64,000 nucleotides of DNA from Phycisphaerales bacterium (GCA_023382935.1 JAHDXL010000001.1:1-64000), one strand, 5' to 3'; numbered from the stretch's first letter, positions 35,182 through 43,891 are shown. Numbers and translations: made by a program. The notes: generated by a model from the sequence alone, not told the origin.

Positions 35182-36075
35182 TCAGCGGCCTCCGCCGCCG
35201 CCCCCGCCCTCAGAAGGTTCACTCGATTCACCCCCGGACGCTCCGCCGTCGTCGGCCGGAGGGTTTTGGCTGGCGGGCGCCGGCTCATCACCGTCTTGAG
35301 GGCCGACCTCGCCAGTGTCGGGTAGCGCCTCCACGCCCGTCGGTGTCTGTGTCTCGGGCGGAAGGATGGGCTCGGGCTCCGGCAGCGGCGGCAGCGCGTC
35401 GGCCGCAAACAACGTTGCCGCCGCACCCGTCCCCACCGCGTTCATCCGCTTCTCCGCCACGATGGCCGCCGCTTCGTAGTTCACCTTCTCGCACAGTTCC
35501 TTGGCCTTGCGCAGATGCGTCCTGGCACCCTCGAAGTCCCCGCTGGTCTCCGCCACCGCCGCCATCCCGAACAACGCCTCGATCGCCAGCGGCTCCTTGC
35601 CCGAGGCCGATCCGGTCGCGTCGAATACCTCGCGGTACAGTTTGCCCGCCCGCTCCAGGTACATCGCCCTGCCCGATTCGTCGAGCACGTCGCCCGGCGC
35701 CAGTTCGGCCCCCGGCGTGTACTCCACCCCGGGCGCCAGCCCACGCTGCACCGCCAGCAGGTACACGTCGGCAAGGTCGAGTTTGGCCAGCAGCCCGAAC
35801 GAGCGCACGTTCGCGTACTCGCGGGCAATGTTGCCCAGCGTGTCCGGGTTAGCCGGCCCGCCGACTGTGGCCGATGTGTACGCGCTGGTCGCCTGGTTGA
35901 CCTTGGCCACCTGCATTTGCTTGTACTTGTTCCAGCCCCAGTAGGCCACCGCGATGCCCGCAAGCACCATCAGCGCCGGAGTGCTCCACTTTTGCAGAAA
36001 CTCAAGAAGGTCCTCGTTGATCCGCGATTCTTCGCGGCCGGCACCCTCTTTGATCCCTTTGATCCGTTCGTCCAT
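35182..36075 (-). CDS. Membrane-anchored TPR-like protein
   Basis: A 297-residue protein with a charged N-terminus (MDERIKGIKEGAGREESRIN), one membrane helix near residues 33-50 (PALMVLAGIAVAYWGWNKYK), and then helical hairpins that read like TPR units (ALFGMAAVAETSGDFEGAR). The layout resembles YfgM/Tol-Pal-type periplasmic helpers. The last 70 residues are disordered, rich in Pro, Glu and Gly, and end in a Gly8 run before Arg. An upstream GTG at 36084 is possible, but the Met at 36075 is preferred. It is followed after 8 bases by the RluA gene. Role unknown; a scaffold or assembly function is likely. Confidence 0.75.
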   Translation of the reverse strand: MDERIKGIKEGAGREESRINEDLLEFLQKWSTPALMVLAGIAVAYWGWNKYKQMQVAKVNQATSAYTSATVGGPANPDTLGNIAREYANVRSFGLLAKLDLADVYLLAVQRGLAPGVEYTPGAELAPGDVLDESGRAMYLERAGKLYREVFDATGSASGKEPLAIEALFGMAAVAETSGDFEGARTHLRKAKELCEKVNYEAAAIVAEKRMNAVGTGAAATLFAADALPPLPEPEPILPPETQTPTGVEALPDTGEVGPQDGDEPAPASQNPPADDGGASGGESSEPSEGGGGGGGR

Positions 36076-36202
36076 AGCGCACACCGCCTCTGCTGCCCCG
36101 AAACCCGGGTCAGAAGTCTAGGGGCGAGTTCACGCGCCCGGCGGACGGCCCCATCACCCGCCCGGCCAACCGCTTATCCTCCGTCACATCGGAGGGTTAC
36201 CC

Positions 36203-36712
36203 TTGCCCGGCCTCAAGACAAACATCAACAAGTGGTCCCGCAAACTCCATCGCTGGGGGGCCATCGCCTCGGCCCTGCCTCTGCTCGTCGTCCTCTGCTC
36301 CGGCGTGCTCCTGCTCCTCAAGAAGCAGGTCGAGTGGATTCAGCCCCACACCGCCGCTGCACCAGCCGATCCGCCCGTCGTTTCCTTTGAACAGATACTC
36401 GCAGCCGCCGCCTCGGTCCCGGCGGTCGGAGTGGCCGAATGGGGCGACATCTCCCGCCTCGACCTGCGACTCCGCGACGGCGTGGTCAAAGTCCAGTGCG
36501 AAAGCGGCTGGGAGGTACAGGTGTGCGCCACCACGGGCCGGGTGCTCAAGCACGCTGTCCGCCGAAGCGACCTGATCGAGTCCATCCACGACGGATCATA
36601 CTTTCATCCCGCCGCCAAACTCGGAATCTTCCTCCCCAGCGCCCTGATCGTGCTCTCCCTCTGGCTCACCGGCCTGTGGCTGTGGCTCATGCCCCACCTG
36701 CGAAAGTGGTGA
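36203..36712 (+). CDS. PepSY-associated membrane protein
   Basis: A 169-residue protein with a helix near residues 20-40 (ASALPLLVVLCSGVLLLLKK), a periplasmic PepSY-like domain of about 80 residues, and a second helix near the end (LIVLSLWLTGLWLWLM). The N-terminal NKWSRKLHRWGAI is the usual start of PepSY-TM proteins, several of which are linked to iron or redox metabolism. Here only two helices are present, so it is a short form. The start is a TTG at 36203 with GGAGGG 7 nt upstream. It converges on the mutase gene. Confidence 0.85.
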   Translation: MPGLKTNINKWSRKLHRWGAIASALPLLVVLCSGVLLLLKKQVEWIQPHTAAAPADPPVVSFEQILAAAASVPAVGVAEWGDISRLDLRLRDGVVKVQCESGWEVQVCATTGRVLKHAVRRSDLIESIHDGSYFHPAAKLGIFLPSALIVLSLWLTGLWLWLMPHLRKW

Positions 36713-36728
36713 TCCAGCACACGCTTTT

Positions 36729-38501
36729 TCACCACTCCGGACCGCCGCTGTAGCGTCCGTAGATATCCGCCATCGCCTGCGTCATCTCGCCTAGCGTGCA
36801 CCCCGCCAGCGCCGCGTTCACCAGCGACGGCATCACGTTGTGCGTGTCCAGCCCCAGGGACGAAGCGGACGCGGGGTAGCCCGACGCCGGCGAAGCCTCC
36901 GATCCGCCGCCCGGATCTCCGTCCCGGCATGTGGCACGGATGCGATACAGCGCCGCCGCCACCGCCTTGGCGTCGCGCGCCGCTTTGAAGCGCTGCAACC
37001 GCGCGACCTGCTCGATTTCCACCGTGTCGGGAATGGTCAGAATTTCGATCGGGCGTTTCTCTTCGGGGTCGGCATACTCATTCACGCCCACGATGATCCG
37101 GTCGCCCGCTTCGCACTCTTCGCTGAAGCGATAACTCGCCTCGGCGATCTGCCGACGGAAGTACCCCCGGTTGATCCCAGCCACCGCCCCACCGCCCTGT
37201 TCGGCTCGCCAGTGCTTCTGACACGCTGGCCACGTGCCCCCGGCCATGTTGTCGATCTCCTCGATCAACTCCAGAGCCTCGGCCTCGACGCGATCGGTCA
37301 ACGCCTCGACGAACCACGAACCGCCCAGCGGATCGGCCGTCCGCGTCACGCCCGTCTCGTGCGCCAGAATCTGCTGCGTCCGCAGCGCCACTGTCACAGC
37401 CTGCTCGGTCGGCAGGCCCAGCGTCTCGTCCATCGAGTCGGTGTGCAGACTCTGACACCCGCCCAGCACCGCCGCCATCGCCTGGTAGGCCACCCGCACG
37501 ATGTTGTTCAGCGGCTGCTGCTCGGTGAGCGAGCAACCGGCCGTCTGCACGTGCGTCTTCATGTACCACGACTTGGGGCTTTTGGCGCCATACACGTCGC
37601 GCATCCGCCTCGCCCAGATCCGTCTGGCCGCACGCAACTTGGCGATCTCCTCGAAAAACTCGTTGTGCGAGTTGAAGAAGAACGACAGTCGCGGGGCAAA
37701 CTCATCGATGTCAAGCCCGCGCATCAGGCACGCCTCGACGTACTCCATCCCGTCGCGCAGCGTGAACGCCAGTTCCTGCGGCGCCGTCGAACCCGCCTCA
37801 CGGATGTGATACCCCGAGATCGACACGCTGTGCCACTTCGGCACCAGTTTGCTCTGGAACTCGATCGTGTCCACCACCAGTTTCACCGACGGCTCGGGCG
37901 GATAAATGAACTCGTTCTGCGCGTGAAACTCCTTCAGTATGTCGTTCTGAATCGTCCCCCCCAGCGTGTCCCACGAGATCCCACGCTGCAGCGCGTGTGC
38001 CAGGTACATCGCCCAGATCACCGCCGCCGGGCCGTTGATCGTCTGCGAAACCGTCACGCGGTCGATCGGTATGTCGGCGTACAGCCGGTGCATGTCCTCG
38101 ATCGTGCAGATCGCCACCCCGCACTTGCCCACTTCCCCCACGCACAGCGCGTCGTCCGAGTCACGCCCCATCAGCGTCGGCAGGTCAAAGGCCGTCGACA
38201 GCCCCGTATTCGCCTTCGTCGATGTCGATGCCGCCTTGAGCAGGTACTTGAAACGCTTGTTCGTGTCGTCGGCCGAGCCGAAGCCCGCAAACTGCCGCAT
38301 TGTCCACAGCCGCGTCCGGTACCCATGGGGGAATAGCCCTCGCGTGTATGGAAACTCGCCCGGACCGGCGATGTCGCGCCCAAGGTGCCGCAGCGACTCG
38401 CACGGATCGTCCGGCCCATACACCGGATCAAGCACGATTCCTGAAATCGTCACCGCGTGCGGATCAAGCCCCGGCCCCGTGATCGTGCTGCCCAGCGCCA
38501 T
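36729..38501 (-). CDS. Acyl-CoA mutase large subunit, isobutyryl-CoA mutase-like
   Basis: A 590-residue B12-dependent acyl-CoA mutase large subunit. It contains only the substrate-binding barrel and linker; no cobalamin-binding DxHxxG domain is present, so a small subunit must be encoded elsewhere. The core follows methylmalonyl-CoA mutase: WTMRQFAGF, STAFDLPTLMGRDSD, GTIQNDILKEF and PRLSFFFNSHNEFF. Two substrate residues differ from methylmalonyl-CoA mutase: the Tyr of RQYAGF is Phe71, and the carboxylate-binding Arg of VRNTY is Gln195. The Phe/Gln pair is the one known in isobutyryl-CoA mutase. It therefore probably interconverts isobutyryl-CoA and butyryl-CoA. GGGAGG lies 5 nt before the ATG. 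Confidence 0.9.
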   Translation of the reverse strand: MALGSTITGPGLDPHAVTISGIVLDPVYGPDDPCESLRHLGRDIAGPGEFPYTRGLFPHGYRTRLWTMRQFAGFGSADDTNKRFKYLLKAASTSTKANTGLSTAFDLPTLMGRDSDDALCVGEVGKCGVAICTIEDMHRLYADIPIDRVTVSQTINGPAAVIWAMYLAHALQRGISWDTLGGTIQNDILKEFHAQNEFIYPPEPSVKLVVDTIEFQSKLVPKWHSVSISGYHIREAGSTAPQELAFTLRDGMEYVEACLMRGLDIDEFAPRLSFFFNSHNEFFEEIAKLRAARRIWARRMRDVYGAKSPKSWYMKTHVQTAGCSLTEQQPLNNIVRVAYQAMAAVLGGCQSLHTDSMDETLGLPTEQAVTVALRTQQILAHETGVTRTADPLGGSWFVEALTDRVEAEALELIEEIDNMAGGTWPACQKHWRAEQGGGAVAGINRGYFRRQIAEASYRFSEECEAGDRIIVGVNEYADPEEKRPIEILTIPDTVEIEQVARLQRFKAARDAKAVAAALYRIRATCRDGDPGGGSEASPASGYPASASSLGLDTHNVMPSLVNAALAGCTLGEMTQAMADIYGRYSGGPEW

Positions 38502-38664
38502 GCACACCTCCCAGATCGCTTCCCTCTGTCTTCGCCAAGTTTAGGGGTTGAGCCTGCCGCCCGCGAGCCCGAACATCGACCCGCCCAGGCCTGTCAAGCC
38601 ACGCTCACCCCGCCCGCTTCTCCCTACAATGTCTCCCTGCAACTCCTAACCCGGAGGGTTCGCC

Positions 38665-39525
38665 ATGCACGAGGTCAAAAAAGTCGCGGTCATCGGCTCC
38701 GGTCAGATGGGCGGCGGCATCGCCCAGGTCAGCGCCACCGCCGGCTTTGAAACCGTCGTCTACGACATCTCCGTCGACCAACTCAAGAAGTGCCAGGATC
38801 TCCACGGCAAACTGCTCGCCAAGGCCATCGAAAAAGGGAAAATGTCCGACGCCGACGCCCACGCAACCCGCGAACGCCTCACCTACGTCACCGACATGAC
38901 CTACCTCATCGACGCCGACATCGTCATCGAGGCCGCGTCCGAAAATGTCGACCTTAAGTGCAAGATCTTTGCCGACCTCGACCAACGCTGCACCAGCGGA
39001 CAGATCCTCGCGACCAACACCAGTTCCATCTCGATCACGAAAATCGCCGGCGCCACGCGCACCCCGCAGCGCGTCATCGGCATGCACTTCTTCTACCCCG
39101 TCCCCGTGATGAAACTGGTCGAGGTTATCAACGGGCTGGCCACCGACCCCGTCGTCACACGCCGCGTCATCGCACTGGCCGAGGCGATGGGCAAGACCGC
39201 CCTTCCCGCCAACGACCGCGCCGGCTTCGTCTCCAATCGTGTTCTCATGCCCATGATCAACGAGGCCTTCTACGCCTGGATGGAGGGAGTCGCCAGGCCC
39301 GAGGACATCGACGGCATCATGAAACTCGGCTGCAACTTCCCCATGGGCCCGCTCCGCCTGGCCGACTTCATCGGCCTCGACACCTGCGCCCACATCATGG
39401 ACGTACTGGCCGAAGGACTGAACAGCGAGCGCTACCGCCCCTGCCCGCTGCTGCGTCAACTCGTCACCGCCGGGCGCCTCGGCGACAAGACCGGCCGCGG
39501 CGTGTTCGAATACCCGACGAAGTAA
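38665..39525 (+). CDS. 3-hydroxybutyryl-CoA dehydrogenase
   Basis: A 286-residue NAD(P)-dependent 3-hydroxyacyl-CoA dehydrogenase of the Hbd/PaaH type. The Rossmann motif is VAVIGSGQMGGGIAQ at residues 7-21, NTSSISIT carries the active-site Ser, and GMHFFYPVPVMKLVEV holds the catalytic His141. The C-terminal helical domain has DRAGFVSNRVLMP and GPLRLADFIGLD. It oxidises 3-hydroxybutyryl-CoA to acetoacetyl-CoA or the reverse. GGAGGG lies 6 nt before the ATG, and TACAAT at 38625-38630 is a likely -10. It is divergent from the mutase gene, and both act on C4 acyl-CoA intermediates. Confidence 0.95.
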   Translation: MHEVKKVAVIGSGQMGGGIAQVSATAGFETVVYDISVDQLKKCQDLHGKLLAKAIEKGKMSDADAHATRERLTYVTDMTYLIDADIVIEAASENVDLKCKIFADLDQRCTSGQILATNTSSISITKIAGATRTPQRVIGMHFFYPVPVMKLVEVINGLATDPVVTRRVIALAEAMGKTALPANDRAGFVSNRVLMPMINEAFYAWMEGVARPEDIDGIMKLGCNFPMGPLRLADFIGLDTCAHIMDVLAEGLNSERYRPCPLLRQLVTAGRLGDKTGRGVFEYPTK

Positions 39526-39535
39526 CGACCTGATA

Positions 39536-39552
39536 CTCCCCCGCCGGGGGAG
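39536..39552. terminator. Hairpin after 3-hydroxybutyryl-CoA dehydrogenase gene
   Basis: CTCCCCC-GCC-GGGGGAG is a 7-bp perfect stem with a 3-base loop, 11 bases after the dehydrogenase stop. It has no T-run, so termination is only suggested by position. Confidence 0.4.
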
Positions 39553-39768
39553 GTGGCTGGAGCAGCCAAGCGGAGGTGGCCTACGGGTCCGGCCCGGTTT
39601 CCAACCGGCCTGAAGGTGCCGCCGATTCCTGGTTCGGCACGCACTCGACCACTCGTTCCCGGCCCTCGTTCCCACACGGGCCCTTTGCGCCGCCGATGCC
39701 GACGGTCCAGACATGCTGGTTCCCGACCCACCCCGCCGGCCTCTACCATCCTCCCCAAGGAGCCCCGC

Positions 39769-40917
39769 ATGCCCAACGCCATCGTTCTCGGAGCCGGCAT
39801 GGTCGGCTCGGTCATGTGCGCCGACCTCTCGTCCGACCCTTCATTCCGAGTCACCGTCGCCGACGCCCGCCCGCAGGCCCTCGAACTGGCTCATCAACGC
39901 TCCGGAGGGCGCGTCAGGACATTGCACCTCGACCTCTCCGACACCCGCGCCCTGGCCAGGGCCCTCGAGCCCTTCGACATCGTCCTCGGCGCCCTGGCCA
40001 GTCATCTGGGCTTCCAGACCCTCCGCACCGTCATCGATGCACGAAAGAACTACGCCGACATCTCCTTCATGCCCGAGAGCGCCCTCGAACTCGACGAATT
40101 GGCCAGAAAAAGCGGCGTCACCGCGGTCGTTGACTGCGGCGTCGCCCCGGGCATGTCCAACCTCCTCACCGGGTACGCCGTCTCTCTCCTCGACTCGTGC
40201 GACAACATAGAAATCTACGTCGGCGGACTCCCTCGCGAGCGCCGCTGGCCGTTCCAATACAAGGCCGGCTTTGCCCCATCCGACGTCATCGAGGAGTACA
40301 CGCGCCCCGTCCGCATCGTCGAAAACGGCCGCACCGTCATCCGCGAGGCACTCACCGAGCCGGAACTGCTTGACTTCCCCGGCATTGGCTCCCTCGAAGC
40401 CGTCAACACCGATGGTCTGCGCTCGCTGACCGAAACGCTCTCCGTCCCGAACATGAAGGAAAAGACGCTCCGCTATCCCGGGCACTACGAACTCATGCGC
40501 GTCCTTCGTGCCATCGGCCTGTTCTCAAGAGAACCGGTCCAGGTCAACGGCCTCTCCGTCCGCCCCCTCGACCTGCTCAGCACTCTCATGTTCCCCATGT
40601 GGACCTACCAGCCGGGCGAGCCCGACCTGACCATCATGCGCGTCCTCGCCGACGGCACGAAGCACGGTCGCCGCGTCCGCCTCACCTGGGATCTGCTCGA
40701 CCAACTCGATCCGGCCACCGGATTCACGAGCATGTCACGCACGACTGCTTTCCCCTGCGCCATCGTGGCCCGTCGCATCGCCTCCGGCCGCCTCAACACA
40801 CCCGGCGTCCTTCCCCCCGAGCGCTTCGCTTCCGATCACGCTCTCGTCGCAGACCTGCTCCAACAACTCGCCCAACGCGGCATCCACTTCCAGCCCTCGC
40901 ACTCCGAGCGGCCGTGA
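39769..40917 (+). CDS. Saccharopine dehydrogenase family oxidoreductase (copy 1)
   Basis: A 382-residue NAD(P)-binding protein of the saccharopine dehydrogenase / lysine 6-dehydrogenase group. The dinucleotide site is AIVLGAGMVGSVMCADLSS at the N-terminus, followed by the family segments ADISFMPESALELDELA and DCGVAPGMSNLLTGYAVSL. The C-terminal half is the saccharopine dehydrogenase catalytic-type domain (LRYPGHYELMRVLRAIGLF). It probably acts on lysine or a related amino acid, but the substrate is not certain. AAGGAG lies 7 nt before the ATG. A similar gene, not closely related in detail, lies at 55013-56224 with the same KTIRYPGHRDLM-like segment. Confidence 0.85.
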   Translation: MPNAIVLGAGMVGSVMCADLSSDPSFRVTVADARPQALELAHQRSGGRVRTLHLDLSDTRALARALEPFDIVLGALASHLGFQTLRTVIDARKNYADISFMPESALELDELARKSGVTAVVDCGVAPGMSNLLTGYAVSLLDSCDNIEIYVGGLPRERRWPFQYKAGFAPSDVIEEYTRPVRIVENGRTVIREALTEPELLDFPGIGSLEAVNTDGLRSLTETLSVPNMKEKTLRYPGHYELMRVLRAIGLFSREPVQVNGLSVRPLDLLSTLMFPMWTYQPGEPDLTIMRVLADGTKHGRRVRLTWDLLDQLDPATGFTSMSRTTAFPCAIVARRIASGRLNTPGVLPPERFASDHALVADLLQQLAQRGIHFQPSHSERP

Positions 40918-41323
40918 CTTCCCTTCATCCCGGGAGCAACCCGCTTTCCGATCGACCTCGAGTTGCAAAGACCACGTCACGATCCGCTTTCCCCGTCAGG
41001 CACTCCACGCCAGACCGCCCTGGCAACCGACCTCTTGGCGGATCGAGGGTAACGCCCGTCTTCCCATCTGGCCGCCGTCTGCTCAAGAGCGATCCCAATG
41101 GGTTCGATGCCCTATGCCGGAGGTCGATCCAAGTGCAGGTGGGGGATCAACCGCTTCCCTCCAACTCCCGGCCGAACTGGAACTCCCAAACGTCCTCCCT
41201 TCATGCGCATGTCATCGTCGCCATACTCGCCACGCGATCGCGGCCTGACCCCGACAAGTGGCGCTGGCACGCCCGATATGCACGTCGTTGAGCGACTCTG
41301 CTTCGCAAAAACCGCTTCTCGCC

Positions 41324-41352
41324 TTGGAGGCCGCCGCTTTAGGGGGTATCAT
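41324..41352 (+). promoter_or_regulatory. Sigma-70-like promoter upstream of PEP-CTERM gene
   Basis: TTGGAG at 41324-41329 and TATCAT at 41347-41352 are separated by exactly 17 bases. This is the best canonical -35/-10 pair noticed in the window. Transcription would start near 41359, leaving a leader of about 360 bases before the ATG at 41722. Confidence 0.55.
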
Positions 41353-41375
41353 TGTCGTCGAGCAAATGACGAGTC

Positions 41376-41421
41376 AAACGGCAACGCGAGGCCGGGTGGG
41401 TTGGTCTCGCGTTGCTCGTTT
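41376..41421 (+). ncRNA. Long hairpin in the leader of the PEP-CTERM gene
   Basis: AAACG plus GCAACGCGAG (41376-41390) pairs with CTCGCGTTGC plus TCGTTT (41406-41421). The result is a 15-bp stem with a one-base bulge and a 15-base G/T-rich loop. It begins about 20 bases after the predicted transcription start. It does not match any riboswitch family that I know. It could be an attenuator or the core of a small RNA. Confidence 0.4.
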
Positions 41422-41721
41422 CAGCCTGAGACCTGCAAACCCACCCTCCGACCCGGTCCGGCCCGGTCAAGTCGAGCGTGAGTCTTGGAGAAATCAGACG
41501 CTTCACATCCGGCCAGGCCTGCGTGACTGGCCGAGGTCAGTCGCAGAGTCCTTGGGAGCCAGGCCTCCGCGCAGTGGTCAGTTCCGTGCGGTCGGATGAA
41601 ACGGGGGGTGCATCCGAGCCACCGCACTCTTCCATACCGAGGGAACGCGGGAGATTCCAAGCCTGTTCAACCGTCGCCCGCGCCCATCACCCTCCCCTAA
41701 ACACCTTGAGAGGATGTTGAG

Positions 41722-42294
41722 ATGAAGAACTGGATTGTCACTGGTCTTGTTGCCGCGCTGGCGGGGGCCGCTTCGGCCGCACCCATCGAGTTCACCCACG
41801 AGGGCACTGGCGGCGGCTTCCTGGACGGCGAAAACTTCGGGCTCACCGCCCCCGTCCACTTCGTCATCACGGCCGTCGGCAACACCGCCGACCGCGTGAA
41901 CATGGGCTTTGGCTACTACATCGACCACACTTCCGCCTCCATCTGGATCGAGGGCGTGGGAACCTACGACTTCCTCACCCCCACCCGCACCTTCGTCAAC
42001 AACGACGGGCAACTCGTCGGCTTCTCCCGCGCCGGACTGGACGGCGCCGACCTGTTCAACGGCCCGGTCAGCGGCGTCTTCGCGGCATGGGATATGACCA
42101 CCTCCATCGGACCCATCTCCGGCGACGGCAGTGTGCTCCAGTGGACCTTCGGTGACATCCTCGTGGGCAATGGCCTCGTCCTCAACATGATCAGTGGTGA
42201 CACCCCGGTCACCTTCACCGCCAAGGTCGTGCCCGCGCCGGCCTCGCTGGCTCTCCTCGGGCTGGGCGTTGTGGCCGCCCGTCGTCGCCGCTGA
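41722..42294 (+). CDS. PEP-CTERM domain secreted protein
   Basis: A 190-residue exported protein with a signal peptide (MKNWIVTGLVAALAGAASA) and a C-terminal sorting tail: VPAPASLALLGLGVVAARRR plus a final Arg, an almost ideal PEP-CTERM motif of Pro-containing recognition site, hydrophobic helix and basic end. The body is an unassigned all-beta domain of about 140 residues. Exosortase-type enzymes cut such tails and fix or release the protein at the surface. GAGAGGATGTTGAG before the ATG contains the ribosome-binding site. It has a long untranslated leader and a strong terminator, so it is a single-gene unit. Confidence 0.85.
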   Translation: MKNWIVTGLVAALAGAASAAPIEFTHEGTGGGFLDGENFGLTAPVHFVITAVGNTADRVNMGFGYYIDHTSASIWIEGVGTYDFLTPTRTFVNNDGQLVGFSRAGLDGADLFNGPVSGVFAAWDMTTSIGPISGDGSVLQWTFGDILVGNGLVLNMISGDTPVTFTAKVVPAPASLALLGLGVVAARRRR

Positions 42295-42333
42295 TCCTGA
42301 ATCAGCGTTGAGCGAGCAATACCAAGACACCAC

Positions 42334-42370
42334 GCGGACGGGATGCACCATCCCGTCCGCTTTCGTTTTC
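42334..42370 (+). terminator. Intrinsic terminator of PEP-CTERM gene
   Basis: A perfect 12-bp stem, GCGGACGGGATG (42334-42345) paired with CATCCCGTCCGC (42349-42360), has the loop CAC and is followed by TTTCGTTTTC. It is a clear rho-independent terminator and also lies 18 bases before the end of the convergent anti-sigma gene. Confidence 0.92.
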
Positions 42371-42387
42371 TTGCGCCAAAGACTGTC

Positions 42388-43248
42388 TCACCCCGGAAGG
42401 ATCGTCAGGAACACCACGTCGCGCTGCGACACCACCGAGCCTCCCGGCGGCTCCACCGTCACCGCGAAAATCACCGCCTTGCCCACCGGCAACTTCGCGT
42501 GAATCGGGATCACCACCTCCCCACTCGTGGCGACATCGAACACCCCGCCGTCCACCGGCCTCTGCGTGAGCAACTCCGGCAGCCCCTCCACCCGGAACTG
42601 CGGAAGATCGCCCACCGGGCGCGCGGCGTCGAATATCCACAACTGGTACTCGTACTGCGTCGGGTCATTGGGCGCCAGACCCGAGATCCGCATGTATCCC
42701 TCGTCGCGCGCGTCGCTCCACACCACATCGCCCGAGATGCCGCGGTCATACTTGTGAGCCGCCGGCGCCGCCAGCGGGCTGTCGGGCAGCGACACCCAGC
42801 CCGCCTGGCGCACGTCAGCCACGCTCAACAGCGCGGCACGACGTTCCTCGGGCGTCGCCGGTCGCGTCGGAAGGTTGGCCAGCACCGCGAACGCGATCGC
42901 AGCCGCGGCCGCAAGCCAGCCCAGCCAGCCCCCCACGCCCATCGACACCGTCGCCTGCTTTTGTGAGAACTTCAGAGGCCCCCGATCCTGCACCCGCTGC
43001 TGCTCGCTGATCCAAGCGATGCCCGCGGATTGCACCTTGCTCTGCAAGCCGGGCGGCATCGCCTCTTCGGCACCGAACAATGCCACGTCGAGAGCCGCGC
43101 TCGCCTCATCGAGCATGTCAATCTCGGAGACGCCCGCCCGCGAGAGTTCGGCTTCCAGATCGCGCTGGGCCTGGTCCGACAGCCCTTCCGTCGCCCGGGC
43201 GGCGAGCAGGTCGAACAACCTGTCATGGTCGGCACGCTGCAAACTCAT
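42388..43248 (-). CDS. Anti-sigma factor, RskA family
   Basis: A 286-residue membrane anti-sigma factor. A cytosolic N-terminal region of about 100 residues should hold the sigma factor. One helix follows near residues 107-127 (GWLAAAAAIAFAVLANL). The external domain is of the RskA (anti-sigma-K) type, with YQLWIFDAARPVGDLP, VDGGVFDV and a final AVTVEPPGGSVVSQRDVV. It keeps its sigma factor inactive until proteolysis or a redox or envelope signal releases it. Its ATG overlaps the stop of the ECF sigma gene (ATGA), which shows translational coupling. It is the last gene of a three-gene unit. Confidence 0.92.
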   Translation of the reverse strand: MSLQRADHDRLFDLLAARATEGLSDQAQRDLEAELSRAGVSEIDMLDEASAALDVALFGAEEAMPPGLQSKVQSAGIAWISEQQRVQDRGPLKFSQKQATVSMGVGGWLGWLAAAAAIAFAVLANLPTRPATPEERRAALLSVADVRQAGWVSLPDSPLAAPAAHKYDRGISGDVVWSDARDEGYMRISGLAPNDPTQYEYQLWIFDAARPVGDLPQFRVEGLPELLTQRPVDGGVFDVATSGEVVIPIHAKLPVGKAVIFAVTVEPPGGSVVSQRDVVFLTILPG

Positions 43249-43808
43249 GACGCACGCTCCACCACGCGCTCCGTCGTCCGCGCGCGACGTTCTTCCAGCA
43301 CTTCCCGCACCCTGATCAGCCCGCGACGGATATGCGTCTTCACCGTCCCCAGAGGCATCCCCGTCGACTCGGCGATCCGCTCATGCGACAACCCGTGGTG
43401 AATCGCCATCCGCAGCACACGCTGCTGATCGTCGCCCAGTTCAGAGAATGCCTCCAGCGCCCATCGCGCCTCGTCATGCATCTCCATCTTTTCGGATCGG
43501 CCCATCGGGACTTCGGTCGTCTCCATCGCCGTCTCCGGGTGTCGTGTCCGCTTGCGCAGCCGATCGATCAGTCGGCGACGCGCGACCATTGCAACGAACG
43601 TCGCTTCCGACGCCACCTTCGGATCAAACCGGTGCGCCGTCTTCCACAGCGACAGGAAGACCTCCTGCACAGCGTCCTCGGCTTCGGCGGTGTCCCGGAA
43701 AAACCGCCGCGCGAGCGACCAGACCAGCCCGCCATAGGCGTCGATGCACTCCTGCACCGCCCGCTGGTCTCCCGCCGCCACTCGTTCGAGCACGCTTTCC
43801 GACAACAC
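43245..43808 (-). CDS. ECF RNA polymerase sigma factor, SigK-like
   Basis: An ECF sigma factor of 187 residues. Region 2 contains LVWSLARRFFRDTAEAEDAVQEVF without its last residues, with the usual DAVQEVFLSLW. Region 4 is a helix-turn-helix: HHGLSHERIAESTGMPLGTV followed by KTHIRRGL. The GTG at 43808 has AAGGA 9 nt upstream and gives a family-typical length. In-frame ATGs at 43862 and 43859 lack any ribosome-binding site but cannot be excluded. It is paired with an RskA-type anti-sigma gene (4-base overlap) and lies just after a fasciclin gene. This is the same partnership as SigK, RskA and MPT70/83 in mycobacteria. Confidence 0.93.
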   Translation of the reverse strand: MLSESVLERVAAGDQRAVQECIDAYGGLVWSLARRFFRDTAEAEDAVQEVFLSLWKTAHRFDPKVASEATFVAMVARRRLIDRLRKRTRHPETAMETTEVPMGRSEKMEMHDEARWALEAFSELGDDQQRVLRMAIHHGLSHERIAESTGMPLGTVKTHIRRGLIRVREVLEERRARTTERVVERAS

Positions 43809-43891
43809 GTCGCAGAGTCCTTTCGAACGCTGCGACGATCTTAGCACATCTCGTACCATCATGCCGCGTTGACAGCAGATCGCAGTCACGC

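Larger units (their letters stand above)
40918..41721. other. 804-bp gene-free region with a promoter and structured leader
   Basis: No reading frame here has family resemblance or a ribosome-binding site. The first 400 bases hold nothing recognised. The second half carries a promoter-like pair (41324-41352) and a strong hairpin (41376-41421), then about 300 bases of leader before the PEP-CTERM gene at 41722. A regulatory RNA or a small RNA gene is possible. Confidence 0.5.

Noticed and set aside
39553-39768. N-terminal extension of the saccharopine dehydrogenase-like protein
   Set aside because: The frame is open upstream, but the extra 72 residues are Arg/Pro-rich, and the ATG at 39769 has AAGGAG and starts exactly at the Rossmann motif.
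41353-41440. Cyclic-di-GMP or other known riboswitch in the PEP-CTERM leader
   Set aside because: A strong hairpin is present, but the conserved core bases of the riboswitch classes that I know were not found, so only an unassigned structured leader is reported.
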